Shown piece by piece: positions 37,066-48,378 of a stretch of DNA of 64,000 nucleotides; the first letter of the stretch is position 1, and the number at the start of each line of letters is the position of its first letter. A program made the translations under genes and the position numbers. The notes beneath the pieces are model-generated. The model searched no databases. It worked only from the letters and a program-made list of their open reading frames with translations, and was not told the origin of the DNA. The DNA is from Azolla caroliniana. Its lineage: Eukaryota > Polypodiophyta. The stretch covers positions 3,782,001 to 3,846,000 of the forward strand of contig JBHGNT010000005.1 of assembly GCA_043228905.1 (NCBI GenBank), read 5' to 3'.

Positions 37066-38691
37066 CTAAAGCTCGGGGTCTATTCTGCTCACTGGTTTAT
37101 TGCTTAGATCATCATTCTCACCGGACAAATCTTCAAGGGATATACCCTTAGTTTCTGGCACAAGGAAAGTGAAGACTACACCTAATGCATTTGCACAAGC
37201 CAAGATGATAAGACTACCTCGCACACCTATACCAGTGGGGTACCCTTCATCTTGTTTCCCTTCTTCCGAACTTTGTGAAGCATACAAAAACCCAAAGGTA
37301 CCAATGATTGCACCAAGCTTTCCCGCGGCTGCCGAAATACCGTGACACGTCGACCGGAGCCTTGCGGGGAAGATCTCCGCGGGCACGATGAAGGTCGTAC
37401 TATTTGGCCCGAAGTTCGCGAAAAAGAACGTAAAAGCATATAACACAATGAAGGTCATGTGGTGTCCGTTGCAGTAGCCCGAGTCACAAGGCGTTCCGCG
37501 GAGATCATAGTATGGAATCGAGAGACCGAACATGAAGGCGGTCATCATTATAAAGCCCATGAGTTGGATGAAGAAACGGCCGAGGTAATCGATCGTGGCC
37601 ACGGTGAACCAATAACCGGGCACGGTCGAGCAGAGGGCGATAAGTGCTTGGGCCCGCGAGATTTTGTACACTTCTTCCAACGCGCTCATCTTTGTACCGC
37701 TAGGCAACCAGCCTACCGCGGTGAAGATGTCTTTCTGGAACAAGTTTTGGCTATAGAAGGCGACGTCCAGAAGGAACCATGTGGTGGTTGTCCCTAGCAA
37801 GTGTAGCCCATGTCTTCTCAAGAAGAGCATGGACAAGAGAGGGTAGGACTCGGACGACACGATCTTGTCGACCTTGTCTTGCTCGTCGGTCGGGAACGGG
37901 ACAGCCATGACTTTGGTCATGTCGGCCGCGGCTTGTTTCGCATTGCCTTCCACTAGGGCCGTGTACCGCGCGGTCTCCGGCATCTTCATGCGCCAATAGT
38001 AGGTGAGGGCTGCGGGAACCGCCCCTAGCATAAATATGATCCTCCACACGAAGTCGGCCTCGGGCGGGGTGGATCCCACGGGGTCCTCGCTAAATGGCGG
38101 GGTGCTATTCGCATTGTTGAATGCAGCGGACACAATGATGGACACAGCAGCCCCCCCGAGGATCCCGAACCCTTGCATCGCGAACACCGCGGCGATGAAT
38201 GCCCCGCGTGTCTTCTTGTTCGCGTACTCCGACATTATTGTGGCCGATAGCGGGTAGTCCCCCCCGATCCCGAACCCGAGCCAAAACCGGAAGAAGCACA
38301 ATGTTGTCATCACCGACTTGGCCGTGTTCCCGAACGAGAGCCCGCATGCGATCGAGCTCACGATCATGATCATGAGCGTTATCCCGTACACCTTCTTCCG
38401 ACCGAGCTTGTCCCCTAGCCATCCGAAGAAGAGCTACCCGAGCAACGTCCCGCATAGTGCGACCCCTACCACGGACGAGTAGACCGCGGGGGGGAGAACA
38501 CCCGGTTTATTGGGAACCCCCGGGTTGTAGTAGTAAATCCGGCCGAGTAACTTTGTGACGGTCGAGATGCAGAAGAGGTCATATGCGTCAGTAAAGAAGC
38601 CCATCCCCGCGATCACGATCGCCGTGAAATGGTACCATTGTGTCTTGGCCTTGTCTAAGGCTGCTAGAACCGCTAGCTCCTCTCTAGCCAT
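37066..38691 (-). pseudogene. PHT1: PHT1-family phosphate:H+ symporter with one in-frame stop
   Basis: Intronless MFS transporter frame for inorganic phosphate uptake across the plasma membrane. It has 541 sense codons, normal for PHT1, from ATG at 38691 to the stop at 37066. Motifs: [21 protein letters not shown] at the N-terminus, [16 protein letters not shown], the family signature [35 protein letters not shown], then [50 protein letters not shown] and LVPETKG. The reading frame is interrupted only by TAG at 38436-38434 (codon 86), where relatives have Gln just before LFFGWLGD. Restarting downstream would lose the first transmembrane helices. Much of the frame (about 37320-38690) is distinctly more GC-rich than its surroundings. 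It may be a young pseudogene, a null allele or an assembly error. Confidence 0.9.
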
Positions 38692-38761
38692 TGGTTGATG
38701 AGTTCACTCCCTAGTTAAGAAGAGCTCACCAACAAAATTCTATAGAATAATGAGCTCCAAG

Positions 38762-38790
38762 AGTGTGTCTATATATGTTATATGGTGTGA
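38762..38790 (-). promoter_or_regulatory. Possible PHT1 TATA box
   Basis: On the minus strand, ATAACATATATAGAC lies roughly 80 bp upstream of the PHT1 ATG. No clear phosphate-response P1BS palindrome (GNATATNC) was noticed by eye. Confidence 0.25.
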
Positions 38791-39010
38791 AAATGGCAAT
38801 AGATGGTAGAGATAACTTAAGAACTCATGTAGAGGTGGATAAGGAAAATACATACACAAGATGTTGAGTCTCTTAAGTTCTTTAGGTTGAACAAATAAAG
38901 CTATCCCCACTTTAGTATGATGAGAGTGAGCAAGGAATGCAAGATAGAAAGATGATCTAAGATACTTTCATAAGGAGATGTATATATAAGTAAGTAGGTG
39001 TATGTGTATG

Positions 39011-39041
<31 letters not shown>

Positions 39042-42000
39042 AAGTGTGCATGTGTATATGTTTACCTACACTTGTAGCCTTAAAATATTCTGGCCCGTTT
39101 CCCGACTGTCCTGGACTTTTCTTCACCCGTATGCATCTTTATCAACTGAGTGCCAGATGGGCCTTTCCTCCCTCAACCCCTCCCCTCCCTTCATTCAATA
39201 TCTTTGCTTGACTTTTGTCCCTCCGACATCCTTATCACTTTTTGTTTCCTTTTTCTTCACCCTTTCTCTAGACTTGACTTATGTGACCCTAAAGCCAATA
39301 CATATTTCACACTTCAAAAACTTTGAAAAACAAAAGAACATATTTCTTTGACCATTTCTATTAAACTTTTATTGTCACTCGTATCCAGGATTGGGTATAA
39401 GTTATAATAATCAACGTCACACAAAATAATGCCGAATAATCCTATTGCTTCACATGGAACAAATGGTCATCAATCATTTGCCTACGAAACATGTATTCGG
39501 ATTGTTCACCTTTATCATTTGGGTTGGCAATGAGGGAATATTCCCTCCCAAGTTCGGATAATATTTTGCATTGAGCAAAGTAGCAAATATTTGCACTCGC
39601 GACTTAGTCGTTATGGTCTTTGACATGAGATGATGTATTTTCCTAAGTGTATATTCAACATCATAGATTTCCTCATATTTTATTTTGAACATAAATGTCT
39701 TCCAAGCATTCATACTATAATTTTCAGTGTGCATGATAGGTCTCATCACGATTAGGCATACTTGAATTACCATGAAGCATCTGGTTGCAATATATACTCT
39801 TAGAAATGACTAAAAGTGGGCGGTTGTTGCCTCACAGCAACACGACAAGTAAGATTGGCATAATATCCAACAAGGGATTCCTTATACTTCATGTTTGGGA
39901 CAATTTACATTCATGTTCTACTAAGTCTTAATAATACTATTCAATGTGTTTTACTATTCAATGACAAATTTTAGATGATAGTGTGCATTTTAGTTTCAAT
40001 GTTTGCATCCCAGAATATTAGGATATAAAATAGAATATTACATTTAAAAAAAAGAGCTTTAATTTTCAGCTCAAGAGAAGGGAAATTTGAGTTGGAAATT
40101 TTGATAGTTTAGGAAAATCCAAGTTTTAGGAGGTTCAAAAGTCAATTGCGAGAATAAAAATCAATGTGTTACTAGGTTTCGGAATATTAAAGCTATGAAA
40201 GTATGGTGGAACATGGTTGGGGTAGCGTTTAGGATCAACATAATACATGTCGACAAAAGTTAAAAGTTTCATAACTCTTTTTTAAAAGAATTAGAATCTT
40301 GATATATTTGTTGTTTACATCAACATATATCTATATGTAAAGTGAAGATGCTTCTATACAAGCAACTAGGTTATTGGGGCTCATCAAATTTTGACTAAAG
40401 ATGTAAACCATTCTCACCTCATTATGTTAAGTTGGGTTTTTTTTCTCCCTCTAAAGAGATACGCCTTGGTATTATAAAATCATAAGAAATACAAAAGTTG
40501 TGTTGGATAAAGGAGTATGTATACCAACCGACTCCATTGTGCTCACATCATAGCCGATTTGATTTGTGTACACCATATCTCCAAGATTTTTATGGTCTTC
40601 CTCCCAAACTGCAACTAAGCATGTAATGTAACCTATACCCCACCAACATCTATAGCAACAAAAGTTAGTAGACATTTTTATGTTAAGTTGGGTTGATTTT
40701 CCTTTCCATGCATATTTTCATAACATGGTTCATTTTTAGCACACACAAGTCTTCCTACCAAATACACTTAAAGTTTCTGTACTTGATGCATATCAAATGC
40801 AATACTACAAAAAAGTTGGTGTATAGTGATTATTTAAACATACACCATATGAATATAATGCATGTGCACACACTCATAGTCATTCTAGGGCTCATTTCCT
40901 CTCTCTTATTTCCTTTCAAATTAAGAGTTTACGCACAAGCAAATTCACACAAACAAACGGTCCTAATGTCTCTTTAACTCATTCACTTCCCCTTTCTGAT
41001 TTAACCATTGACTGTAAATATTACATCATAAATAATTGCACATGTTCTATCAAATCTTGTCTTTGTATTGTTGTTTCTCTTTGTTTGTCTTATTCATATT
41101 TGTCTCTAACACATCGGCTCTCTTTCAGTCACTCTCTTTCTCCCTTGCTTCGACACACATAGTTGAAGAGTTGAAGTAAAAAAATCAACCGAGTGAGCAA
41201 GTATGTATGAGAGGTCGAGTGGATGAAGTGTATCCTCATTAATTACTTATTATTATTATTGAAACGACTTATTACATCGTAAAATGAGGAAATAGAGACA
41301 ACAAACATATGATGGGCATGATATTTTATCATCCTCCAAAGGGCCAGGAACATGGAGCCTCACCTAGGTATGCGTATAAATAGAGAGATAGAACATGCCA
41401 AGTGTCTATGAGTGCACATGTATTATGTGTGAGCGCTAAATGCATGTCATACATCCACAACTCATATCAATATTTACATGACCCACTTATACTACAATTG
41501 TATATGATTAGAAACTTTCTGGATGGTCAATATCATAGACATACATACCTTGCAACCAAGCAACAATAGAATATTGACTAAAAGAGTGATCAAATTTAGG
41601 CCCTGAAAATACTTCTCACGCTCTGTGTTGACTTCATGGTTTATGTTGTGGCATTAGAAATATCATTAGAAGAATCAAAGTTTAGTTATAACTATGGGCT
41701 CAACCCCATCCCGTAGATTGTGTTTTAGTTGCCCATGGGCATTGAAAATCTCACTCTTTCTACCCTCATTACTCGTAGCCACTGTAAAATGGTCCATCTT
41801 TATTCATTATCTGTCATTATTCATGTAAAGTCCTAGTTTCAATTTATTTAACTTATGTTATATCTTAGATTGGAATTGTCATTGATTTATTATTTGTGTT
41901 AAGGTGTGGTCTGAGTTAGATTTTAGGATGGGTGCACATTATGATTATTGACTCTCTAATGGAAATACAAAGATCTAGATTGTGGTCATTGTTGACATGG

Positions 42001-42270
42001 TCTAGCATGGCTTGTTAATGAATTTGTGGGGTGAGAATACCTATCTCAACAACTACAATCAAGTGCACACAAGATTGATTGACAATTTAAACCTCCCTCC
42101 CTACGACACATTCCTTCTAAGAAATAAACGTAGCATCCCTTCTGAAGAATAAAAGAGATTTGTATGAAATTGACTTATTTGACCTCTCATTTAACCATAA
42201 CAATGTCACACTTTCTAAATGTTACCAAACTTTTTAAGTTAAACGTATGCTTTCCATTTATGATGAATGG
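38791..42270. other. Intergenic region between PHT1 and the LINE
   Basis: AT-rich. It holds an (AT)n microsatellite at 39011-39037 and a segment (40637-40883) duplicated at 49595. A minus-strand frame at 40472-40675 has no domain I recognise, and part of it is the duplicated segment. Confidence 0.45.
40637..40883. repeat. Segmental duplication, copy 1 (247 bp)
   Basis: Matches 49595-49841 with about four substitutions and no indels. It begins at accccaccaacatc and ends at atagtcat. In this copy the segment merges smoothly with AT-rich flanks. Confidence 0.92.
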
Positions 42271-42369
42271 GTAAACAAAGTTGCTTTTTCCCAAAAAAAG
42301 ATACTACATTAGTATTATAAAACCGCCATAAGGCTAAACATACAAGCTATACCGATCCCCTATATTTTT

Positions 42370-45300
42370 CTAAAGTCTAACCGTTGGCTTGAATAAACAC
42401 TTTGGTGTTGAGTAGAACCACTCCACCTTACCAAAATACCGTCTATAAAATATACCTATGTCCCAAATGGCATGAAACTCCACCCGCCTAAGCTCCGCTT
42501 GATGCGTATTACCTTTTATACCATCCAAAATCCCTCTAAGATTATGTACAATCTCTATCCAAATTCCGGAGATTATTTGAGCAGGTCTTTCAGTCATATT
42601 TTGAAATACCTTCAAACATCGAGCCTTCCAAATATACCAAATTGTAATACTGCTTACCAATTGCCATATTTGAGGTTTATCAGTTTGTATTTGTGGATTC
42701 GGAGGGAGCAAAATTTTTTCCATCATACCAGGCCTCACCATAATAGCATCCGCAACCTCCTCATGTTCATATTCCATCGGTTTATCATGTACCGCTGCCC
42801 ATAATACTGCACCCCATGTGTACACTGCTCTAGGATATATTGGAATTAAAAATTTTATAATTTGTTTCCATATATCCATAGCAAAACCACAACTCCACAA
42901 ACAATGTTTAGCAGTCTCTATTACATCTGTACAAAAAGGACACATCTTGTCTACATTTCCTTTTCGCCACCCATTAACTGGTATAGCATTATGAACCAAC
43001 AACCATCGAAAACCAACAATTTTCCTACTCATCTTTATACCCCATAACCATTTCCAAAATTGTTTAAGATGTTGTGGAGAAAGTTCATTTCGTCTCCAAA
43101 CAATATTTGCAGTTGGTTCTTTCCATGATCTAGCAGCTAATACTTTCCTACCAATCCTCACAGAATACTGAAAAAACGGCACATATTTGATGTTATCTTG
43201 CATCCTCACCTTCCAATACAGTTCTCCAGGATCCCAAGTTAGTGTAGATATTGATCTCCTTTCCAAAATCCAAATCCTCCACAAACAATTCACCTTTTGA
43301 GGATCCGGGTCTAATACCCAATTTGATCCATCATTTGCAATCACCCTCACTTCTTTATGTAAACAAAAACTAAACAAATCATGTTCCATAGATGTACAGA
43401 TTAACCTACCATCATCCTGTACATCAAAAGTCATGCATTCTTGTTCCCCAATATAGGCTTTCACTCCAATTAAAACATCCAATGGAGTAAATAAACCCAT
43501 CCACTTGTGTGTAGTATATCCAATTTGCATTTGAACATTAACAAGGGCATTCTGGATCGCAGAATACATTATCTTGCCACCCCTTATATTACTAATTAAT
43601 AGCATTTGTTGATCTATAGATTTAGACAAAAAAGTTATCCATGCACCTATAGACTGTGCTGGCCCACGATCTAATTCTGCCCATGCACATTTAGTACGCT
43701 TTCCCAACATTTGTCCTCTTAGGTCAGTCAACCATGAATTCCAAATCAGCGGTTGCCTACAGAATTCAGATTCTGTTTTTGGCAATGTCTTAACTAAATC
43801 ATGAGAAATATCTTTCCATGCTTTAAGAACACATCGAGCAAATCTATCTTCCCAACTTGTAACAATAGCCAATTTATTATGTTCCATAAAAGCCCATCTA
43901 GCACTAGGCGTCCAATCTCCACCCGTCTTGGGACAAAACCTTTGCAATTCATAAAACAACAATTGTTTCCAAGGTTCCGATCCTGGCAATAATCCTCGAA
44001 TCACCAATTTTGCCATTAAAGCTTTCGATTGTTGTAATGGATCCACAATCCCTAATCCTCCTTGATCCAATGGCTTAACAATTGTGGACCAAGCGACTTT
44101 TGCCCTAGCATGGCTTCCATCATTACCAGACCACAAATAATTTCGAATCAATCTTTGCAATTGTCCCATACATGATCTCGAAAAACTCCAACATGACATA
44201 ATATACCAGAGACTAGACAACAAAACATGATTAACGACTATCACTCTACCCGCAAATGATAGTTTAGCTTTACTCCAAAACATAAGTTTTTTCCTAATTT
44301 TCAATAACAAAGAAGCAACCTGCATTTCTGAAGAAATATTCAACCCTACTTGACATCCCAAATATCTAACTGAAGTGCCCTCGGGAACCCATCTGAAATC
44401 TGGATGAGGACTCCATTGTGGAGTTGTGGAATCGGACGACACCCAAAAACCCACTGATTTATTCCAATTAATTGCTGCACCTGCAGCTATACAAAATGTT
44501 TGCATTGCTGTGTACATTTTCTGCAGATTATTATTGTGACAATCCAGATACAAACTTGTGTCATCAGCAAATTCTACATCAACCACATTTGTCCCATCAA
44601 TGGGCATTGCTATTCCTTTTAATCCAACATCTTCAGCAGTCAAAAACAAACTCATTGCTTCAGCAAAAAACAGAAATAGATATGGTGCAAGTGGACAGCC
44701 TTGTCTTACACTTCGGGAAATTTGAAACTCATCACCTTTAACCCCTCCAGCCAAAACAGAACTGCATGCTGAATTATACAAAGAAGACACTCCTATCACC
44801 CATTTCTCCGGAAAACCCAATCTTACAAGAGTACCCTGAAGAAATTCCCAATCAACACGATCATATGCTTTTTCAAAGTCAAGTAACAAAATCACTAAAT
44901 TCTCTTTTTTCTTCCTAGCCAAGGCAATGGCTTCCCAAAAAAAGAACAAATTATCCAGTATACTTCTTTCCTGAATAAAACCTGTTTGGGTGATATGAAT
45001 CAAATCATGCAAAAAAGGTTGCACTCTCAAAGCCAATGTTTTTGCAAAGACTTTATATATTGTATTTAACAAAGTTATTGGTCTCCATTTTCTAATATCA
45101 TTTGATATACCTTCACCCTTAGGTATTAAATAAATCAAACCAACTGCCATACTACGAGGCATATACCCAGTGTCAAAAATTCTTTGATAAGCTTTTGTTA
45201 AATCTTCCCCAATATATTCCCAATAATTGAGGAAAAAATGTGGAGTAATTCCATCCTCCCCTGGACAAGACATAAGACTTAAAGCTCTAAGTGCATTATG

Positions 45301-46710
45301 TATTTCCATAATGTCAAAGGGCTTAACTAATGCAACCTTCATTTCATTTGTAACTTTTGGCTTAATTTGATCCCACACCCGTTTCCTACTTATGTGGACA
45401 GATTCTGTAGCCACATCAGCAGTCAACAATTTAGCATAATACGTAGTAGCAATTTGTACAATTTCTGACTCATCTACTGTTAAGGAGCCATCTTCCCTCC
45501 TTAATTGTTTAATTCCTATTGTCGACCATTTCGGTGCAACTTGGGAAAAAAACATCTTGTTTACTTTGTCACCTACTTGTGTCCATTTTGAAGCGGAAGC
45601 TTGATATTGAAAGTTTAAAATGTTGTCCTCAATCTTTCTTAATTCCCATTTCGCATTATGTAAAGCATTTGCTGTCCATTCACACAATGGATCCCTTTCT
45701 TGAAAATGTTGCAACGATGCCAAGGCACGATGCATACTATTAATTTTCTGTGTATATGTTTCCTTTTTCCCCTGTACCCAAGAGATTAAAAAACTACTAA
45801 TATGAGATATTGCCAAGGTCACATTGTCTTCCACATTTCCAATTTGCAATAAAGTTTGTCTCCATATATACATAACTTGTTCAGTAATTATAGACTTTGT
45901 AAACAATTCTGGTGGAATTCTTATTCTCCCTTGCTGCTTATGTTTTTTCCCAACCTTAAGTTGTAATACAACTGGGGCATGATCGGAGAAAGTCGTACCT
46001 GGATAAATGCCAACACTCCCTCCTATCTCCGCAAATAAATCATCAACATAAATCCTATCAATTCTTGACAGGTTTGCCCCGTTTACTCTTCTATCAGATC
46101 TAGAAAACCGTAACGAATTATGTAGTTTTCCAAATGATGGTAAATGCCAAACATCCACCAACCTTCTACTTATAGTAAATCTTTCCCATGCAGATAATTC
46201 TAGACCATGCACTGTTACTCCACCCTCACCACTCCTATCCTCAGGGTCCTCAATCATATTAAAGTCTCCTGCTATACACCAATGATCTACAGTTGGCAAT
46301 GATCTATCCAATTCAATCCACATCTTTAATCGTTCTCTAGAAGAATTAGGAGCATATAAATTCAAAACGCCCACCTTTTTATTATGAAATTCCATGATAA
46401 CATATTGTGCTCTTCCCAAGAACAAATTTCCTACCTCCAACATCTTTACTTGCCATATATCCCGAATAGCCATACATAATCCACCTTTAAGTTGTGTTGA
46501 TCCATATGCTGGAACCCACACCATTTCCCATTTTCCAGGCAATAATGAACCATAGACTTTAGTACGCCTTTCATTTAGGTGATGTTCTTGTAACATCACT
46601 ATGTCCACTTGCCCAATTATACATTTATGTAGCTCTTGCCGAAATCTCCTTTTATATTGTTTACATAAAGATCCCCCAAGACCTTGAACATTCCAAGAAA
46701 TAATCTTCAT
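42370..46710 (-). CDS. LINE ORF2: endonuclease, reverse transcriptase, zf-RVT
   Basis: A 1446-aa polyprotein of an L1-clade LINE. N-terminal APE-like endonuclease: SWNVQG (residues 5-10), MLQEHH, LYAP, GDFN (about 147), RIDRIYV and SDHAPVV (about 240). Reverse transcriptase at about 530-790: WRPITLLNTIYKVFAK, DFEKAYDRVDW, VRQGCPLAPYLF and the catalytic FADD (about 713). The C-terminal region has a zf-RVT cysteine/histidine cluster, CPFC...HCLWSC, at about 1255. No RNase H domain is seen. The ATG lies two bases after the ORF1 stop. All catalytic motifs are intact, so it is predicted active for target-primed reverse transcription. Confidence 0.96.
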   Translation of the reverse strand: MKIISWNVQGLGGSLCKQYKRRFRQELHKCIIGQVDIVMLQEHHLNERRTKVYGSLLPGKWEMVWVPAYGSTQLKGGLCMAIRDIWQVKMLEVGNLFLGRAQYVIMEFHNKKVGVLNLYAPNSSRERLKMWIELDRSLPTVDHWCIAGDFNMIEDPEDRSGEGGVTVHGLELSAWERFTISRRLVDVWHLPSFGKLHNSLRFSRSDRRVNGANLSRIDRIYVDDLFAEIGGSVGIYPGTTFSDHAPVVLQLKVGKKHKQQGRIRIPPELFTKSIITEQVMYIWRQTLLQIGNVEDNVTLAISHISSFLISWVQGKKETYTQKINSMHRALASLQHFQERDPLCEWTANALHNAKWELRKIEDNILNFQYQASASKWTQVGDKVNKMFFSQVAPKWSTIGIKQLRREDGSLTVDESEIVQIATTYYAKLLTADVATESVHISRKRVWDQIKPKVTNEMKVALVKPFDIMEIHNALRALSLMSCPGEDGITPHFFLNYWEYIGEDLTKAYQRIFDTGYMPRSMAVGLIYLIPKGEGISNDIRKWRPITLLNTIYKVFAKTLALRVQPFLHDLIHITQTGFIQERSILDNLFFFWEAIALARKKKENLVILLLDFEKAYDRVDWEFLQGTLVRLGFPEKWVIGVSSLYNSACSSVLAGGVKGDEFQISRSVRQGCPLAPYLFLFFAEAMSLFLTAEDVGLKGIAMPIDGTNVVDVEFADDTSLYLDCHNNNLQKMYTAMQTFCIAAGAAINWNKSVGFWVSSDSTTPQWSPHPDFRWVPEGTSVRYLGCQVGLNISSEMQVASLLLKIRKKLMFWSKAKLSFAGRVIVVNHVLLSSLWYIMSCWSFSRSCMGQLQRLIRNYLWSGNDGSHARAKVAWSTIVKPLDQGGLGIVDPLQQSKALMAKLVIRGLLPGSEPWKQLLFYELQRFCPKTGGDWTPSARWAFMEHNKLAIVTSWEDRFARCVLKAWKDISHDLVKTLPKTESEFCRQPLIWNSWLTDLRGQMLGKRTKCAWAELDRGPAQSIGAWITFLSKSIDQQMLLISNIRGGKIMYSAIQNALVNVQMQIGYTTHKWMGLFTPLDVLIGVKAYIGEQECMTFDVQDDGRLICTSMEHDLFSFCLHKEVRVIANDGSNWVLDPDPQKVNCLWRIWILERRSISTLTWDPGELYWKVRMQDNIKYVPFFQYSVRIGRKVLAARSWKEPTANIVWRRNELSPQHLKQFWKWLWGIKMSRKIVGFRWLLVHNAIPVNGWRKGNVDKMCPFCTDVIETAKHCLWSCGFAMDIWKQIIKFLIPIYPRAVYTWGAVLWAAVHDKPMEYEHEEVADAIMVRPGMMEKILLPPNPQIQTDKPQIWQLVSSITIWYIWKARCLKVFQNMTERPAQIISGIWIEIVHNLRGILDGIKGNTHQAELRRVEFHAIWDIGIFYRRYFGKVEWFYSTPKCLFKPTVRL

Positions 46711-46712
46711 AT

Positions 46713-48161
46713 TTACACAAATTTAGATAATAATCTTCTTTCTTTCAAACATCGATTCCTATCTTCTTGAGACATGTCTTGAGACTTAATCATTCTTCTA
46801 AAAGAGATGTGATCTTTACTAAATGCATTAGTCTGCTTATGTACTCTTTGAGAGGAAATCCTACTATCACTTCCTTGAAAATGTTCAACTAATGATTTCG
46901 TGAAAGTTCTCCAATCATTATCATCCCTCATGAAAGGATTATGATCCTTTGACAAATTCTTGGACATGGATCTTGTCCACCTCCCTTCAAAAGAAGGCAA
47001 GAACCCAATGTCAACTATCTGATTTTTATTTTGTAATTCTCCTACAATCTCTTGTCCATCCATTGTTTCTGATGCACTGATCGGAACAATAGCATTCTCA
47101 TCATATAAAACCATTTCATGACTACATCCTTCATGATGTTCTTTATTATATACTTGAATGTCAAGTTTAGGATCATCTGACCTTGATTGTATTCCATCCA
47201 CAATCTCCTTGCCAGGACGCCTATTACTAGGTACATCCATATTTCCTACATCTTCAATCATTTGTGTTTGTCCGTCTTCTACGTTGGTTAACAAATTGTA
47301 TATATTATCCTTAGGTTTCCATTTGATTTTATCTTGACTTGTTTTTTTTATCATGTGTCTTTTGGCAACTTGAACCCAAGTGCCGCCAACACTTGTTTGT
47401 GGCACATCATTTACAACATGTCTTGGCTCCTTTCTTGACAAGGAACATTCCTTAGCTAAATGTCCCATTCTTCTACATACAAAACATTGATTTGGTAACC
47501 CGGCATATAAAATTTTTTGTCTCTTTCCACATCCCCCAATTTCCAAACATGGTAATTTCACATATTCCGGCAACGGTTTTCCTCTAGTACATAATAACTT
47601 AACTGTTGGTATTCCAAATATTTTCCCATCTTTATTATGTATATAAGCATCTAATACAACTCCAATTAAAGCCCCTAACTGATGCAACAGATGATGACAT
47701 TCCTTAGGCAATCCCGGAAAACTCGCAGTTATAACTAAAAAATCATGTTGGGTCTCTCTCATAGGATCAAAACCATGTTTCCATTCCTGAAATTTAACCC
47801 ATGCTCCTCTTATATCAACAAATTTCATTGCAAGTAATACCTGGACAGATGCCTCGTCTTGAAACTCGACATGATAATAGCCTCTTCCTAAAAATTGCAC
47901 ATCTTCAATACGTCCAATTTCAGCCTGTAATCGAGCCTGTAGCAAGTGCCTCAACTCTTGACGATTTGGCCGAAGACCTAAAACTTGTATAATTAAAGAA
48001 TTTTGTTGCAAACGGTAGATCTCTTCTCTCATTTGTACTTGTTCTTGCTCTGATAGCTGAAGCTCAACCATCAGCCCCGCAACAGGTTGAAAATCGGGAA
48101 GTGATTCACGGGATCCTCCCACTGTCGTAGCTGCCTGGGCCTTTGCCATTTCCTCAGCCAT
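46713..48161 (-). CDS. LINE ORF1: nucleic-acid-binding protein with CCHC zinc knuckle
   Basis: A 482-aa protein with the layout of plant L1 ORF1 (DUF4283-like N-terminal region followed by a zinc knuckle). CFVCRRMGHLAKEC at about 224-237 fits CX2CX4HX4C. It is expected to bind LINE RNA in the ribonucleoprotein. The N-terminal part shows a conserved-looking block YRLQQNSLIIQVLG, and FLGRGYYHVEF, in the RNA-binding region; the C-terminal third is low in recognisable motifs. It ends in TAA two bases before the ORF2 ATG. Confidence 0.9.
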   Translation of the reverse strand: MAEEMAKAQAATTVGGSRESLPDFQPVAGLMVELQLSEQEQVQMREEIYRLQQNSLIIQVLGLRPNRQELRHLLQARLQAEIGRIEDVQFLGRGYYHVEFQDEASVQVLLAMKFVDIRGAWVKFQEWKHGFDPMRETQHDFLVITASFPGLPKECHHLLHQLGALIGVVLDAYIHNKDGKIFGIPTVKLLCTRGKPLPEYVKLPCLEIGGCGKRQKILYAGLPNQCFVCRRMGHLAKECSLSRKEPRHVVNDVPQTSVGGTWVQVAKRHMIKKTSQDKIKWKPKDNIYNLLTNVEDGQTQMIEDVGNMDVPSNRRPGKEIVDGIQSRSDDPKLDIQVYNKEHHEGCSHEMVLYDENAIVPISASETMDGQEIVGELQNKNQIVDIGFLPSFEGRWTRSMSKNLSKDHNPFMRDDNDWRTFTKSLVEHFQGSDSRISSQRVHKQTNAFSKDHISFRRMIKSQDMSQEDRNRCLKERRLLSKFV

Positions 48162-48254
48162 GCTCTTCTTCCTTTTTCTCTTTAGAACAAATACATTGTC
48201 ATCATCAACATTTCCACCATTTGGGGGCCTTCCAAGTTCTTATTCTCAGCTGTA

Positions 48255-48378
48255 GACAGTATGGCGATGGTGGATGACGCGCAGAGAGTCTGTATAAATA
48301 GTATGGTGATGGTGGATGACGCGCAGAGAGTCTGATCTACACTATGGCGATGGTGGATGACGCGCAGAGAGTCTCTGC
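48255..48378 (-). repeat. Three 41-42-bp tandem repeats in the LINE 5' UTR
   Basis: Units with the core atggcgatggtggatgacgc then gcagagagtct repeat three times, starting near 48258, 48300 and 48341, with one internal substitution plus variable ends. They make up most of the 5' end of the element and are GC-richer than the rest. Confidence 0.93.

Noticed and set aside
38434-38442. Programmed readthrough motif at the PHT1 stop
   Set aside because: The context TAG CTC does not match the known CARYYA-type or UGA-CUA readthrough signals, so a plain nonsense mutation or error is simpler.
37100-38455. Several long frames on both strands overlapping PHT1
   Set aside because: They are shadow frames of the GC-rich PHT1 coding sequence and carry no domains.
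40472-40977. Frames on both strands at the 40.6-kb segmental duplication as genes
   Set aside because: No domain was recognised. The plus-strand frame recurs only because the DNA is duplicated at 49.6 kb.
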